Assembly: GCA_034717695.1 (NCBI GenBank)
Contig: JAYELS010000021.1
Coordinates: 1-64,000 of the forward strand
Length of the DNA stretch: 64,000 nucleotides
Direction: 5' to 3'
Source of the DNA: NAT127 sp034717695
GTDB lineage: Bacteria > Pseudomonadota > Gammaproteobacteria > Pseudomonadales > Porticoccaceae
This document shows positions 44,734-52,086 of this stretch, piece after piece. The notes under the pieces were generated by a model. It did no database searches and was not told the DNA's origin. It saw nothing but the letters and a program-made list of their open reading frames with translations. The translations under genes and the position numbers were made by a program. The number at the start of each line of letters is the position of its first letter. Within the stretch, counting starts at the first letter, position 1.

Positions 44734-45573
44734 GAGATCGGGGTCGGGGTCAGAACAAGGGGTCGGCGGAGATCGGGAGATCGGGGTCAGAACAAAAACT
44801 CTATTGAGTTAGCAAAACGCCAAGTCTACGATGATTAAACAGCCACCAGTTCAAGGAGGAACACATGGCCCGCGGACTGCGTATTTGCCCTGCCGGGATT
44901 CCCCAGCACATCATTCAAAGAGGCAATAATCGCCAGGTTTGCTTTGTTTATGAAGAAGATTTCGCAATCTATCGGCAATGGCTGGAAGACGCTGCCAAGT
45001 GGCACAATGTCAGAATTCATGCCTGGGTTTTCATGACGAACCATGTCCACCTCCTGGCAACGCCTGATGAACATGGCGCGATATCCGCCATGATGCAGAG
45101 CCTGGGGCGGCGTTATGTTCGTTACTTCAACCGCGCGCACCGGCGCACAGGCACCTTGTGGGAAGGCCGATTCAAATCCTGCCTTGTCCACTCGGATACC
45201 TATCTGCTGGCCTGCCTGCGCTATATCGAACTCAATCCTGTACGGGCAATGATGGTTTCAGACCCTGCCGCCTACCACTGGTCCAGTTATCACGCCCATG
45301 CGCGAGGCATCGCGACCACACTGTGGACACCACATGAGCAGTATCTGGCCTTGGGCAACACCCCTGCCGCTCGCCTGCTTGCCTACCGGCAGCTCTTCAC
45401 GCGGGACATCAACAGCCGGGAAATCAACGATATTCGCCTTGCGGTGAACAGTGGTCTGGCTCTGGGCAACGATCGTTTTCGGGTAGAGATAGCCAGACTA
45501 ACGGGAGTTCGCCAGCACAAGCTCAAACCAGGGCCGAAGCGAACCCTCTGAGTTTTGTTCTGACCCCGATCTC
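44734..45573 (+). mobile_element. REP-associated tyrosine transposase (RAYT) locus with flanking repeats
   Basis: Copies of a 17-bp repeat (GAGATCGGGGTCAGAAC, complement GTTCTGACCCCGATCTC) flank the transposase in inverted orientation. Left copies are at 44734-44756 (with a 6-bp internal duplication) and 44777-44793, with partial copies at about 44722 and 44769; the right copy is at 45557-45573. RAYT genes are known to be flanked by REP elements on which their nicking enzyme acts. The insertion cuts an antitoxin/toxin locus. Confidence 0.85.
44865..45551 (+). CDS. REP-associated tyrosine transposase (TnpA_REP / Y1_Tnp family)
   Basis: 228 residues. It opens MARGLRICPAGIPQHIIQRGNN, typical of RAYT proteins. 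The metal-binding HUH motif is FMTNHVHLL (about residue 58), and the catalytic-tyrosine helix region is around RYVRYFNRAHRRTGTLWEGRF and YIELNPVRA. Such proteins nick single-stranded REP hairpins and are domesticated relatives of IS200/IS605 transposases. It stands in a low-GC stretch and is bounded by repeats of the same family as the array at 45904-46000. Gene looks intact. Confidence 0.93.
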   Translation: MARGLRICPAGIPQHIIQRGNNRQVCFVYEEDFAIYRQWLEDAAKWHNVRIHAWVFMTNHVHLLATPDEHGAISAMMQSLGRRYVRYFNRAHRRTGTLWEGRFKSCLVHSDTYLLACLRYIELNPVRAMMVSDPAAYHWSSYHAHARGIATTLWTPHEQYLALGNTPAARLLAYRQLFTRDINSREINDIRLAVNSGLALGNDRFRVEIARLTGVRQHKLKPGPKRTL

Positions 45574-45821
45574 CATGACTGCCCCTCACCGCTGAACAGC
45601 CGAGCCACTTCGTCGTTATGCCGGTCAATGTTGTCGGGTACAACGAACATACCCTTGGCAACACCGATCCGCTGCCCTGTCGGCTCTGCATCCACCGGCA
45701 CCAACTTTGCCGCAGGGCGGCCATTTCGCGCCAGTATGATCTCGCGTTCGCGGCCTTTTTCGATGGCGTCCACCAAGCGAGAGAGCGACGATTTGGCTTC
45801 TAGCATGTTCACAATTTCCAT
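45498..45821 (-). CDS. Phd/YefM-type antitoxin, orphan; 3' end disrupted by RAYT locus
   Basis: 107 codons. The first ~80 residues are a normal type II antitoxin: MEIVNMLEAKSSLSRLVDAIE, ILARNGRPAAKLVPVDAE, then FVVPDNIDRHNDEVARLF. After FSGEGQS the frame continues only through the repeat at 45557-45573 and antisense to the RAYT gene, which is not native sequence. The normal stop and the adjoining toxin gene (usually PIN or RelE) are absent. GGAG ribosome-binding site 8-11 bases before 45821. It could still bind its promoter or act as an anti-toxin for another locus. Confidence 0.75.
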   Translation of the reverse strand: MEIVNMLEAKSSLSRLVDAIEKGREREIILARNGRPAAKLVPVDAEPTGQRIGVAKGMFVVPDNIDRHNDEVARLFSGEGQSWRSGSEQNSEGSLRPWFELVLANSR

Positions 45822-45903
45822 GTTGATCTCCGCAAATAATGGATCTGGTCTAGTCTGGCTAACAATACCTCTGTCACCCTCGCCAGTAAAGATCGAAGGA
45901 TCA

Positions 45904-46000
45904 AGTTTTTGTTCTGACCCCGATCTCTTGTTCTGACCCCGATCTCTCCCAGTTTTTGTTCTGACCCCGATCTCGCAGTTTTTGTTCTGACCCCGATCTC
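45904..46000. repeat. Four-copy REP-like array
   Basis: GTTCTGACCCCGATCTC occurs at 45911-45927, 45930-45946, 45958-45974 and 45984-46000, all in one orientation, three of them preceded by an AGTTTTT-type run. These are the same repeats that flank the RAYT gene. The array separates an antitoxin promoter region from a truncated gene. Confidence 0.9.
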
Positions 46001-46142
46001 GTGGAACACGATCCCTGAGGTTGATGAGCTGAATAAGCGCCTGGACCAGATCAGCATGACCTCCCTGGCTACCGGCAATCTGGCCAATGAGATCATTTGC
46101 CTTTTCAAGCAGCTGGTTTTCGAGGTTCCGGCTCAAATTCAT
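46001..46142 (-). pseudogene. Gene fragment truncated by the repeat array
   Basis: From the ATG at 46142 about 46 residues (MNLSRNLENQLLEKANDLIG, then ALIQLINLRDRV) look like genuine protein, helical and ordinary in composition. Downstream the frame runs directly into the REP array and reads DRGQNK-type repeat translations. It is probably the 5' part of a gene whose remainder was lost. Not recognised. Confidence 0.45.
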
Positions 46143-46195
46143 TCCCCAAGCACCGTTTAAATCCCATGGCTGGACTCTTCAGCACAGTTCGCCAT

Positions 46196-46444
46196 TTACC
46201 TTTTCCCCTTGGCCTGCGCCAACGCACTGCCTGCCGCCGTCTTTGACGTCGCACTTGTCCGCCCATCACGCAGCGTTTTCGAGGCAGCTGATGCGGCAGC
46301 CGGCGACGTCTGCTTTTTCGGTGCCGCAACTTGACTAAGCGCACTGCCCGCCGCAGTCTTTGACTTGGCTCCTGTCGATTTATCTTGCAATGTTCTGGAC
46401 GCTGAAGAGGCTGCTTTACTTCTCGTGGTCTTCGTATTTGCCAT
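46196..46444 (-). CDS. Small Lys/Ser/Ala-rich protein with two internal repeats
   Basis: 82 residues made mostly of two ~28-residue repeats of the pattern S-x-ASRTL-x-D...SKTAAGSAL (about 12-37 and 52-77). Basic, without membrane segment or cysteine. The motif is reminiscent of short unannotated proteins in many bacteria; no function known. Its ATG (46444) has GCGAGG directly before it and lies inside the frameshifted tail of the upstream gene, which suggests translational coupling before the frameshift. Confidence 0.65.
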   Translation of the reverse strand: MANTKTTRSKAASSASRTLQDKSTGAKSKTAAGSALSQVAAPKKQTSPAAASAASKTLRDGRTSATSKTAAGSALAQAKGKR

Positions 46445-46594
46445 CCTCGCGCTTTAAGAAATCTTCGATCTGTATTCCATCGTTGCCACGGATAAGCAAC
46501 CTCACCCCACTCGCACCACCTCCCGTTGGTTCGTCGAAGACATGGGGATCTTTCAGCGAAACTGCAGGAACGGTGGTGGCGAGTCTAATCCGAA
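46416..46594 (-). other. Out-of-frame C-terminal extension of the upstream gene
   Basis: Directly downstream of the frame-0 codons for EVVR, a different frame stays open for 59 codons to a TAA at 46416. It reads IRLATTVPAVSLKDPHVF, then EPTGGGASGVRLLIRGNDG, which is ordinary coding sequence. Removing 5 bases (TTCGG, 46590-46594, preceded by CCGG) restores one continuous frame. This region overlaps the start of the small 46196-46444 gene by 29 bp. Confidence 0.55.
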
Positions 46595-47455
46595 CCGGAC
46601 CACCTCCATCGGCACATCTTCCATCCGCGCAAAAAGGATGCGGCCAGAATCATCTGGGCAGTCAATCCAGACGTCGTAGTGCGAATGAGGGCGAGCTTTT
46701 GCTGCCCGGGCATATGCAGCCTTGAAGTCGAGTTCGTAAAGCTCGCCGTCAACCGGAGTGGGCACCATGCGCACCATGACAGGCTTGCTTCTACGCTTTC
46801 CGCCGAGCTCAGGAAAGCCGGTGTGCTCGCGTAGCTGATCAAGCTCAAATCGCAGATAGTCGGCAGAACGGGGCTCCAGGCCACCGGCGATCACTGAAGA
46901 TGCGACCTCCTGAGCAATAACGAGAAAAGCATCCAGCTCGTTTTTTGTTATCGGGCGCAACGGCGCGCCGCCCTTGTCGACTCCGGCCAGCTGCACCGCT
47001 TGGCTGGAGAATTGAGCAGTTCGATGCACCACGCAATGGCGATGTTGATGGGTTGCCGCGTAGGTGCAGAGGACCGCCCGCCAAAGGGCAGCATCACCCG
47101 TAAGCAAGGAGCTCAATCCCAGCCCACCTTGGGCGGCCGTCACCTTTTCATCGATAGTCCAGTTTCTGCGCTTTGGTTTGGCGCCAGACAGATTCAATGC
47201 AAGCTCGAAGAACAAGTCCAGAATCTTCCACGCTGCGCCGAACAGCAGTGGTGTGAGGGCGACAGCCAGGGAATTGACCGCATCGCCACTCACCGAACAA
47301 TGCAGTCGCACGTGGACAATGACACCGCCTTGCTGATCAGGCGAGCGCAGATCTATTTCATCGGTGGATTCATCTCCCAGCACAGGGTGCACGCGATCAA
47401 GGGCAAGGCGCTCAAACAATGTCGCTTCGTCAAAATCTTCCACCGTCTGAATCAT
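46553..47455 (-). CDS. Hypothetical protein, possible HEPN-like, probably frameshifted near its end
   Basis: 300 residues as it stands, not recognised. An R-x4-H motif (HQHRHCVVHR, about residue 142) between helical segments resembles the active-site motif of HEPN RNases, and the flanking helix TAQFSSQAVQLA fits such a fold; this is weak. The C-terminal region has a VPTPVDGELYELDF beta segment. The start at 47455 follows a GAGAG site; an upstream in-frame ATG is unlikely. The last ~14 residues (from FGLDSPPP) are probably out of frame; the likely native C-terminus continues to 46416. GC content is low relative to the window. Confidence 0.6.
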   Translation of the reverse strand: MIQTVEDFDEATLFERLALDRVHPVLGDESTDEIDLRSPDQQGGVIVHVRLHCSVSGDAVNSLAVALTPLLFGAAWKILDLFFELALNLSGAKPKRRNWTIDEKVTAAQGGLGLSSLLTGDAALWRAVLCTYAATHQHRHCVVHRTAQFSSQAVQLAGVDKGGAPLRPITKNELDAFLVIAQEVASSVIAGGLEPRSADYLRFELDQLREHTGFPELGGKRRSKPVMVRMVPTPVDGELYELDFKAAYARAAKARPHSHYDVWIDCPDDSGRILFARMEDVPMEVVRFGLDSPPPFLQFR

Positions 47456-47521
47456 TGCAAGACTCTCACCCCACCAGCAGCACATACACCCCCTAGCGAC
47501 TAGGGCCGAGGGCTCTATGTG

Positions 47522-47746
47522 TCAAGAACAAAGTGGGTGTCCCTTTGTTTTCCCGGCGGCCAGCTGGACCAGTCGCTGGTGCTCTTTGTCAGAGAACGGC
47601 GCGTGCAGCACTTTCTCCAACGTCTTGACCTGGCTCGACAGGCGACTGTGCTCGCGGTTGATGAGCACGGCGATCAGGGCAGGATCTGGCTTGGCTATGG
47701 CAATGACTCCCTTGTCGTCTCTTCCGTAAAGACCCTGCACCCGCAA
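47522..47746 (-). CDS. Small hypothetical protein
   Basis: 74 codons. The region DPALIAVLINREHSRLSSQV followed by EKVLHAPFSDKEHQRLVQLA has a natural amphipathic-helix pattern. No ribosome-binding site is obvious and no family is recognised. An overlapping rightward frame (47519-47755) is equally open but has a less natural composition. It lies upstream of the possible HEPN-like gene on the same strand and next to the terminator of the large RTX gene. Confidence 0.35.
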   Translation of the reverse strand: MRVQGLYGRDDKGVIAIAKPDPALIAVLINREHSRLSSQVKTLEKVLHAPFSDKEHQRLVQLAAGKTKGHPLCS

Positions 47747-47757
47747 GGCCCTTAAGG

Positions 47758-47792
47758 AAAAAACCCCGCCTCCTTGTGAGAGACGGGGTTTT
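47758..47792 (-). terminator. Rho-independent terminator of the RTX/S-layer-like gene
   Basis: A 9-bp perfect stem (AAAACCCCG / CGGGGTTTT) with a 15-base loop. Read on the minus strand it ends in six T, about 50 bp downstream of the stop at 47840. Confidence 0.88.
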
Positions 47793-47839
47793 AGAGTTAC
47801 TGCACCCTCGGTGGTCTGAGGGGTGAATCTCCGAGAAGA

Positions 47840-50800
47840 TTACATGATCACCAGCGTGTCAGCGGAGGAGCTGAACGATGCGGTGCTGAGGTCAACCAGG
47901 CCGGTGATCTTGACAATGATGTCCGTGTTGTTGACAAACGCGGAAGCGTTGTTCGACACGTTTTCGATCACGTAGGTGTTACCACTGTACTGGAACCAAG
48001 CCACATCACCGGTATCGGTATTGGCGATCGCGGCGTTCGCGTAGTCCTGGAACACAGCCGTGTCGGCAAGGGTCACCCCGGAAGAGGCGAACTCAGCCGC
48101 ACCAGCCGAGAACTTGATCACGTCACCCGCAGCCAGGTCGGTGATGGTGGCGTAGCTGTTGACGTTGGTGGTGGCATTGCCGATGTTGAACACATCGTTG
48201 CCCGCACCACCGGTCAAGGTAGCCAGATCACCGGTCACGATCAACGTATCAGCACCGGCACCACCGCTCAGGGTCTGGCTGTTGCCGGAACCAGTCAGGG
48301 TGTCATTGCCAGAACCGCCGGTCACCACGGCGCTGTTCACCGCGGAGCTGAAGGTCAGAGCTCCAGTCGATGCGGAGGCATCGACCGAGGTCAGCGAGGT
48401 GCCAGCAGCCGTCAGATCCAGAGCCGAGTTGCCGGTCACGACCACGGACTTCACTGCGGTGTCAGACACGGTCAGGGTAGCCTTGTTGATGGCGGCGGTC
48501 GTGCTGGTATCGGTGGCCGTGATGTTGACGGTCTCGACGCCGGCGACTGCCACGGTACCGAAGCTCAGATCGGCCGTAGAGACCTTGGTCACGATGTTGA
48601 AGCTGTCGGCAGCGCCGGTCGCATCAGTCATGGTCACGGTTGCGCCAGTTCCCGCTGCGGTCAACTCCAGCGTACCGGCATTGGCCATGTTGGTCAGGGT
48701 CAGCGCGCCGGCGTTTACACCTTGGACGGACGGAGCAGCCGCGGTGACGGTAGCATCCACGCCAGCGCCGCCGCTGGTAACCACGAAGTTGCCCGAAACG
48801 ATGTCGGTACGCGCACCTTCAGTCTTCGAAGTGAAGGTTACCGTACCGGTTCCGTTGTCGACTGCAACCCAAGTCGCAGCGCCAACTGCATTGTAGCCAG
48901 CGACATAGGCAGCTGCAGCTTGAACTGCGGTCTTGCCTGCGCCCAAAGCGATTGCGCCTGTACCGTCAAACGTTACGGTGTCGTTGTCGGTGGTTCCAGA
49001 GAAGGTAGCGGTAAACACTTCCTTCACGCCCGTGACCGTGCCCGCGGAGACGACGTAGCTGATGTCATCCATGTTTGCCAGATTGATGCTGTCGCTTGCA
49101 CCGGAGGCGACTTGCTGCAGGCTCAACCTCTCGAAACCATCGATGAAAGTTTCAAAGGTCGTCGCTGCGGAAGCGGTTGCGGCATTCGCAGACGCCATCA
49201 CCAGGGTGTCGGTACCGTCACCACCGGACAGGGCCGCAGTGGAGGAAGTGGTGCCAGCAGCCAGGGTCAGGCTGTCGTCGCCACCACCCAGAGACACAGC
49301 CTTGGAGGGAGCAGCCGCGGAGAGCGTCACTGCATCGACACCTGCGCCACCGGTGTAGGTTGCCTTGGTTGCGTCAATTGTCAATGTGCTGGAGCCGGTC
49401 GTGCCAGAGGTATCCACAGCCGTTACGGTGGCGCCAGAAGCGTTACCCGTTACGCCGGCAGAACCCGTCACCGTCACCGTCTTCAGGGCGCTCAGGGTGG
49501 AACCCGTCAGGTCTACGGCCTTATCGCCAGAGACTGTCAGCGTGGTCACGCCGCCAGCTACCAAGTCGACATCCGAGTTTGCGCCGGAAGTGGCGATGTT
49601 CAAGGTGGTGTAGACCGAGCCAATATCAAGATCAGCATTGTCAGTTGAGGTGCCAACCGCATTCAGGGACAGGGCCAGCGTGGTTGCGGTGAGGTTGTCA
49701 ACATCGAAATCCTGATTGCTGTTTGACAGCGACAGGCTGGTCAGCGCATCGGAGTCCAGCGAAGAGCCCGCACCGTAGCCCGAGAAAGCAGCAGTGGCCA
49801 GAACGTCCGTTCCCGTGATATTGCCTTCGACGGTTACTGCACCACCGACAACACCCAGAACACCGGTCACACCAGTGGTGGCCGCAGAGCCAGCAACCGT
49901 CGATGTCACGGCAACGTTACCGGCTGCAGCCGTATCAGAGATCGTCAGCGCGGCCACATCCGCCTTCGTAGCGGAGGTGAAGGTCACGGTGCTGGCGGTC
50001 GATGTCGTGGTCACCGCACCGGTTGCGCCTGCGATGGTGCTGAATGTACCAGAGTAAACGCCGTTGGATGCGGGAGCCGCACCCTGGGTGGTGCCATTGG
50101 CCAGGTTGGCGAAGGCGGCCGCTGCTTCAGCAGCGGTCAGGGTCTTGGCCGCGGTGAAGGTCAGGCCGTTGATGGTAACTGTCTCGGTTGCAGCCATGGC
50201 AACAAAGGTCACCGTCTGAGTCTCGTAAGCACCTGCCACCGCAGTAACAGCGGCAACTTCAGCAACAGCAGCGGACTGGTTCACGGTGACGGAGGTGGTG
50301 TTGGCACCGCCGGTCACGCTCACCGCGCTCTGCGTGATCGTTGCACCGGTGGTGTCGGCAGCCGCAGCCGCACTGGAGGACGTAGCGGTCTGGTTGACGG
50401 TCACGGAAGTGCCGCCGGTGATCGCGACCGCACCCATGGCGCCATCGGTGGCAGCCGTAGAAGCCGCACCGGTTGAAGTGACGGTGATCGCGCCGGAAGG
50501 CAGGTCGGTGGTAGCCCCGCCCCCGCCGATCGTGATCTTGCCGTCGGTTGCCGTGGTGTCATTGGTGGACGCACCTGAAGCAGTGACGGTCACATCGGTG
50601 CCGCCGTCAATGGCGATATTGCCATCGCCCTGCTTGGTGTGGGTCACAGTCACGGCGCCAGCACCCACGGTGGTAGCACCCACGGTCACAGCTTGGTCGG
50701 CAGTCGCTGCAGCGATGGTTGTAGTGGAACCGCCATTGGTTGTGATGGCGCCAGTCGCGCCGGAAACGTTCACAGCCGTGGTGCTTCCAGCCGTCAGCGT

Positions 50801-51640
50801 AGCAGCGGCAGCCTGAGTGACTGCGAGACTCGTCACCCCAGTAATGCTGGCGGGTGTAATGTCGGCCGTCACGGCGCCCACGCCAGCGATCGTGATGTTC
50901 TCGATATTGGCCAGGGTGATGCCCGTGGCGATTGTGTAGTCGCCCGTGTCGTTGGTAATAGCAAGGGTATCCGTGCCAGCACCGCCATCAAGGCTATCAA
51001 GACCGCTCAGGGTGTTTTTTGTGGCCGTGGCGTTGTAGCTGGCGACATACGTATCATTGCCGGCGGTGCCGGTGAAGGCAGTGCCGCTATCCACACCAGA
51101 AGTGAGCGTGAAGGTTTCGCCTTCGGGGTCGAGGCCTGCATCAACCGCAGCCTTGGCGTCGGCAACATTGGTGCTGGCATTCACGGTAGCCAGGATTTCC
51201 TTGGCCTGGGCGTCGGTGAGGCCAGGGTTCTGCTCCATATAGATGGCAACGCTGACTTTCTTCTCGAGGGCCAGCTGATCCTGGGCGGAGACACCGTCGA
51301 TGATGGCGGTGACCAGCAGGTCGACGGGCACAGCGGCGCCAGCGCCGTTCACCCAGTAGTTGTTGCCTTCGCTGTCGAAGGTGGGAGCGCGACCGAAGAG
51401 GTTCAGGAACACGTACTCAACGATCTGGGCGCGGCCCATGCCGGCGACATTGGCAGTGTACTCGGGCTGGGTGTTGACCAGCTCGGACAGCATCTCGGCA
51501 ATGCCGTAGTTGTTGGTGGTGTTGTCGATGGCCGCGACGTAGTGGTCGAGACCAGCGGTCTTGGCGTTGCGACCCAGCAGCCCAATAAATACCGCCTGGA
51601 CTTTCTGCTCGGTCGAGTAAGCGTTGCTAAAAATACTCAT
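47840..51640 (-). CDS. Large RTX/DUF4214-type secreted protein, S-layer- or adhesin-like
   Basis: 1,266 residues, acidic, rich in Thr/Ala/Val/Gly, apparently without cysteine. The first ~150 residues match the DUF4214 pattern (AVFIGLLGRNAKTAGLDHYV and VFLNLFGRAPTF..GNNYWV). Long beta-repeat stretches follow. Short glycine-rich Ca-binding nonapeptides appear near residue 230 (LDSLDGGAGTDTL) and around 1,115-1,160 (GGSGNDTLTG, LSGGAGADTL, LTGGAGNDVFNIG). The last residues, SSSADTLVIM, resemble uncleaved C-terminal signals of type I secretion. No N-terminal signal peptide. GGAG lies before 51640. Probably exported through the ABC/HlyD/TolC system at 24-29 kb; comparable to Caulobacter RsaA in type, not by clear homology. 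Confidence 0.88.
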   Translation of the reverse strand: MSIFSNAYSTEQKVQAVFIGLLGRNAKTAGLDHYVAAIDNTTNNYGIAEMLSELVNTQPEYTANVAGMGRAQIVEYVFLNLFGRAPTFDSEGNNYWVNGAGAAVPVDLLVTAIIDGVSAQDQLALEKKVSVAIYMEQNPGLTDAQAKEILATVNASTNVADAKAAVDAGLDPEGETFTLTSGVDSGTAFTGTAGNDTYVASYNATATKNTLSGLDSLDGGAGTDTLAITNDTGDYTIATGITLANIENITIAGVGAVTADITPASITGVTSLAVTQAAAATLTAGSTTAVNVSGATGAITTNGGSTTTIAAATADQAVTVGATTVGAGAVTVTHTKQGDGNIAIDGGTDVTVTASGASTNDTTATDGKITIGGGGATTDLPSGAITVTSTGAASTAATDGAMGAVAITGGTSVTVNQTATSSSAAAAADTTGATITQSAVSVTGGANTTSVTVNQSAAVAEVAAVTAVAGAYETQTVTFVAMAATETVTINGLTFTAAKTLTAAEAAAAFANLANGTTQGAAPASNGVYSGTFSTIAGATGAVTTTSTASTVTFTSATKADVAALTISDTAAAGNVAVTSTVAGSAATTGVTGVLGVVGGAVTVEGNITGTDVLATAAFSGYGAGSSLDSDALTSLSLSNSNQDFDVDNLTATTLALSLNAVGTSTDNADLDIGSVYTTLNIATSGANSDVDLVAGGVTTLTVSGDKAVDLTGSTLSALKTVTVTGSAGVTGNASGATVTAVDTSGTTGSSTLTIDATKATYTGGAGVDAVTLSAAAPSKAVSLGGGDDSLTLAAGTTSSTAALSGGDGTDTLVMASANAATASAATTFETFIDGFERLSLQQVASGASDSINLANMDDISYVVSAGTVTGVKEVFTATFSGTTDNDTVTFDGTGAIALGAGKTAVQAAAAYVAGYNAVGAATWVAVDNGTGTVTFTSKTEGARTDIVSGNFVVTSGGAGVDATVTAAAPSVQGVNAGALTLTNMANAGTLELTAAGTGATVTMTDATGAADSFNIVTKVSTADLSFGTVAVAGVETVNITATDTSTTAAINKATLTVSDTAVKSVVVTGNSALDLTAAGTSLTSVDASASTGALTFSSAVNSAVVTGGSGNDTLTGSGNSQTLSGGAGADTLIVTGDLATLTGGAGNDVFNIGNATTNVNSYATITDLAAGDVIKFSAGAAEFASSGVTLADTAVFQDYANAAIANTDTGDVAWFQYSGNTYVIENVSNNASAFVNNTDIIVKITGLVDLSTASFSSSADTLVIM

Positions 51641-51677
51641 TGTGGAGTTCTCCATGTTGTTTAGTCGAATCGACATT

Positions 51678-51722
51678 GCAAGCACCCGGGGAACCGGGAC
51701 GAACCCGTCGGTTCATGCTTGC
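51678..51722 (-). promoter_or_regulatory. 5' leader stem-loop of the RTX gene
   Basis: GCAAGCA (51678-51684) pairs with TGCTTGC (51716-51722), and an inner GAACCG/CGGTTC stem (51691-51696 with 51709-51714) closes the hairpin. It starts 38 bp upstream of the start codon in the expected transcript leader. Stable leader hairpins protect the mRNA of several abundant surface-layer proteins; the function here is inferred. Confidence 0.5.
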
Positions 51723-51760
51723 CGCGCCGTACCCCAAAGGGGCACAGCCCCCTGTTACGG

Positions 51761-51787
51761 GTATTACCAATTATGCTGAACGGTCAA
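51761..51787 (-). promoter_or_regulatory. Candidate promoter of the RTX gene
   Basis: On the minus strand TTGACC (51782-51787) is followed after 15 bp by TAATAC (51761-51766), about 120 bp upstream of the start codon. Spacing is slightly short. The leader would contain the stem-loop at 51678-51722. Confidence 0.35.
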
Positions 51788-52086
51788 TGATTAACCGAGA
51801 AAGCCGTCACAATTTTTGTGTTTGCCACGTCCATCGCGGGGATTTCAACCCGCACAGCGACCTTGCCGGGCGGGTTTCAGCACCGGGCGATGGTATCACA
51901 GATTTGCGACTGTGGGCGATCCGGAAAATCCTCGTGGTTTCAAGCCGTTATTGGCGTTATTTTGATCACCGGGTGAAGCTTGCCAGAGGGCGGAGTGGTC
52001 GGCTGCGGGGTTGTCGCTCCCAAGGTTTCGGTGCACAGTAGCGCAGCCCCCAACCAGCCACTCAAATCCATGACCCTGGCCCACCA

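Larger units (their letters stand above)
51641..52086. other. 446-bp non-coding divergent region
   Basis: Lies between the leftward RTX gene and the rightward cyclase gene. The half nearer the RTX gene (51678-51787) holds a promoter candidate and stem-loops described separately. In the remaining ~300 bp no ORF, repeat or clear promoter was seen. Confidence 0.6.

Noticed and set aside
45904..46000. The four-repeat array as a CRISPR
   Set aside because: Spacers are 2-11 bp and irregular, and the repeat unit is the RAYT-associated REP element.
47519..47755. 78-codon rightward frame
   Set aside because: Overlaps the leftward small frame and shows no ribosome-binding site or natural composition.
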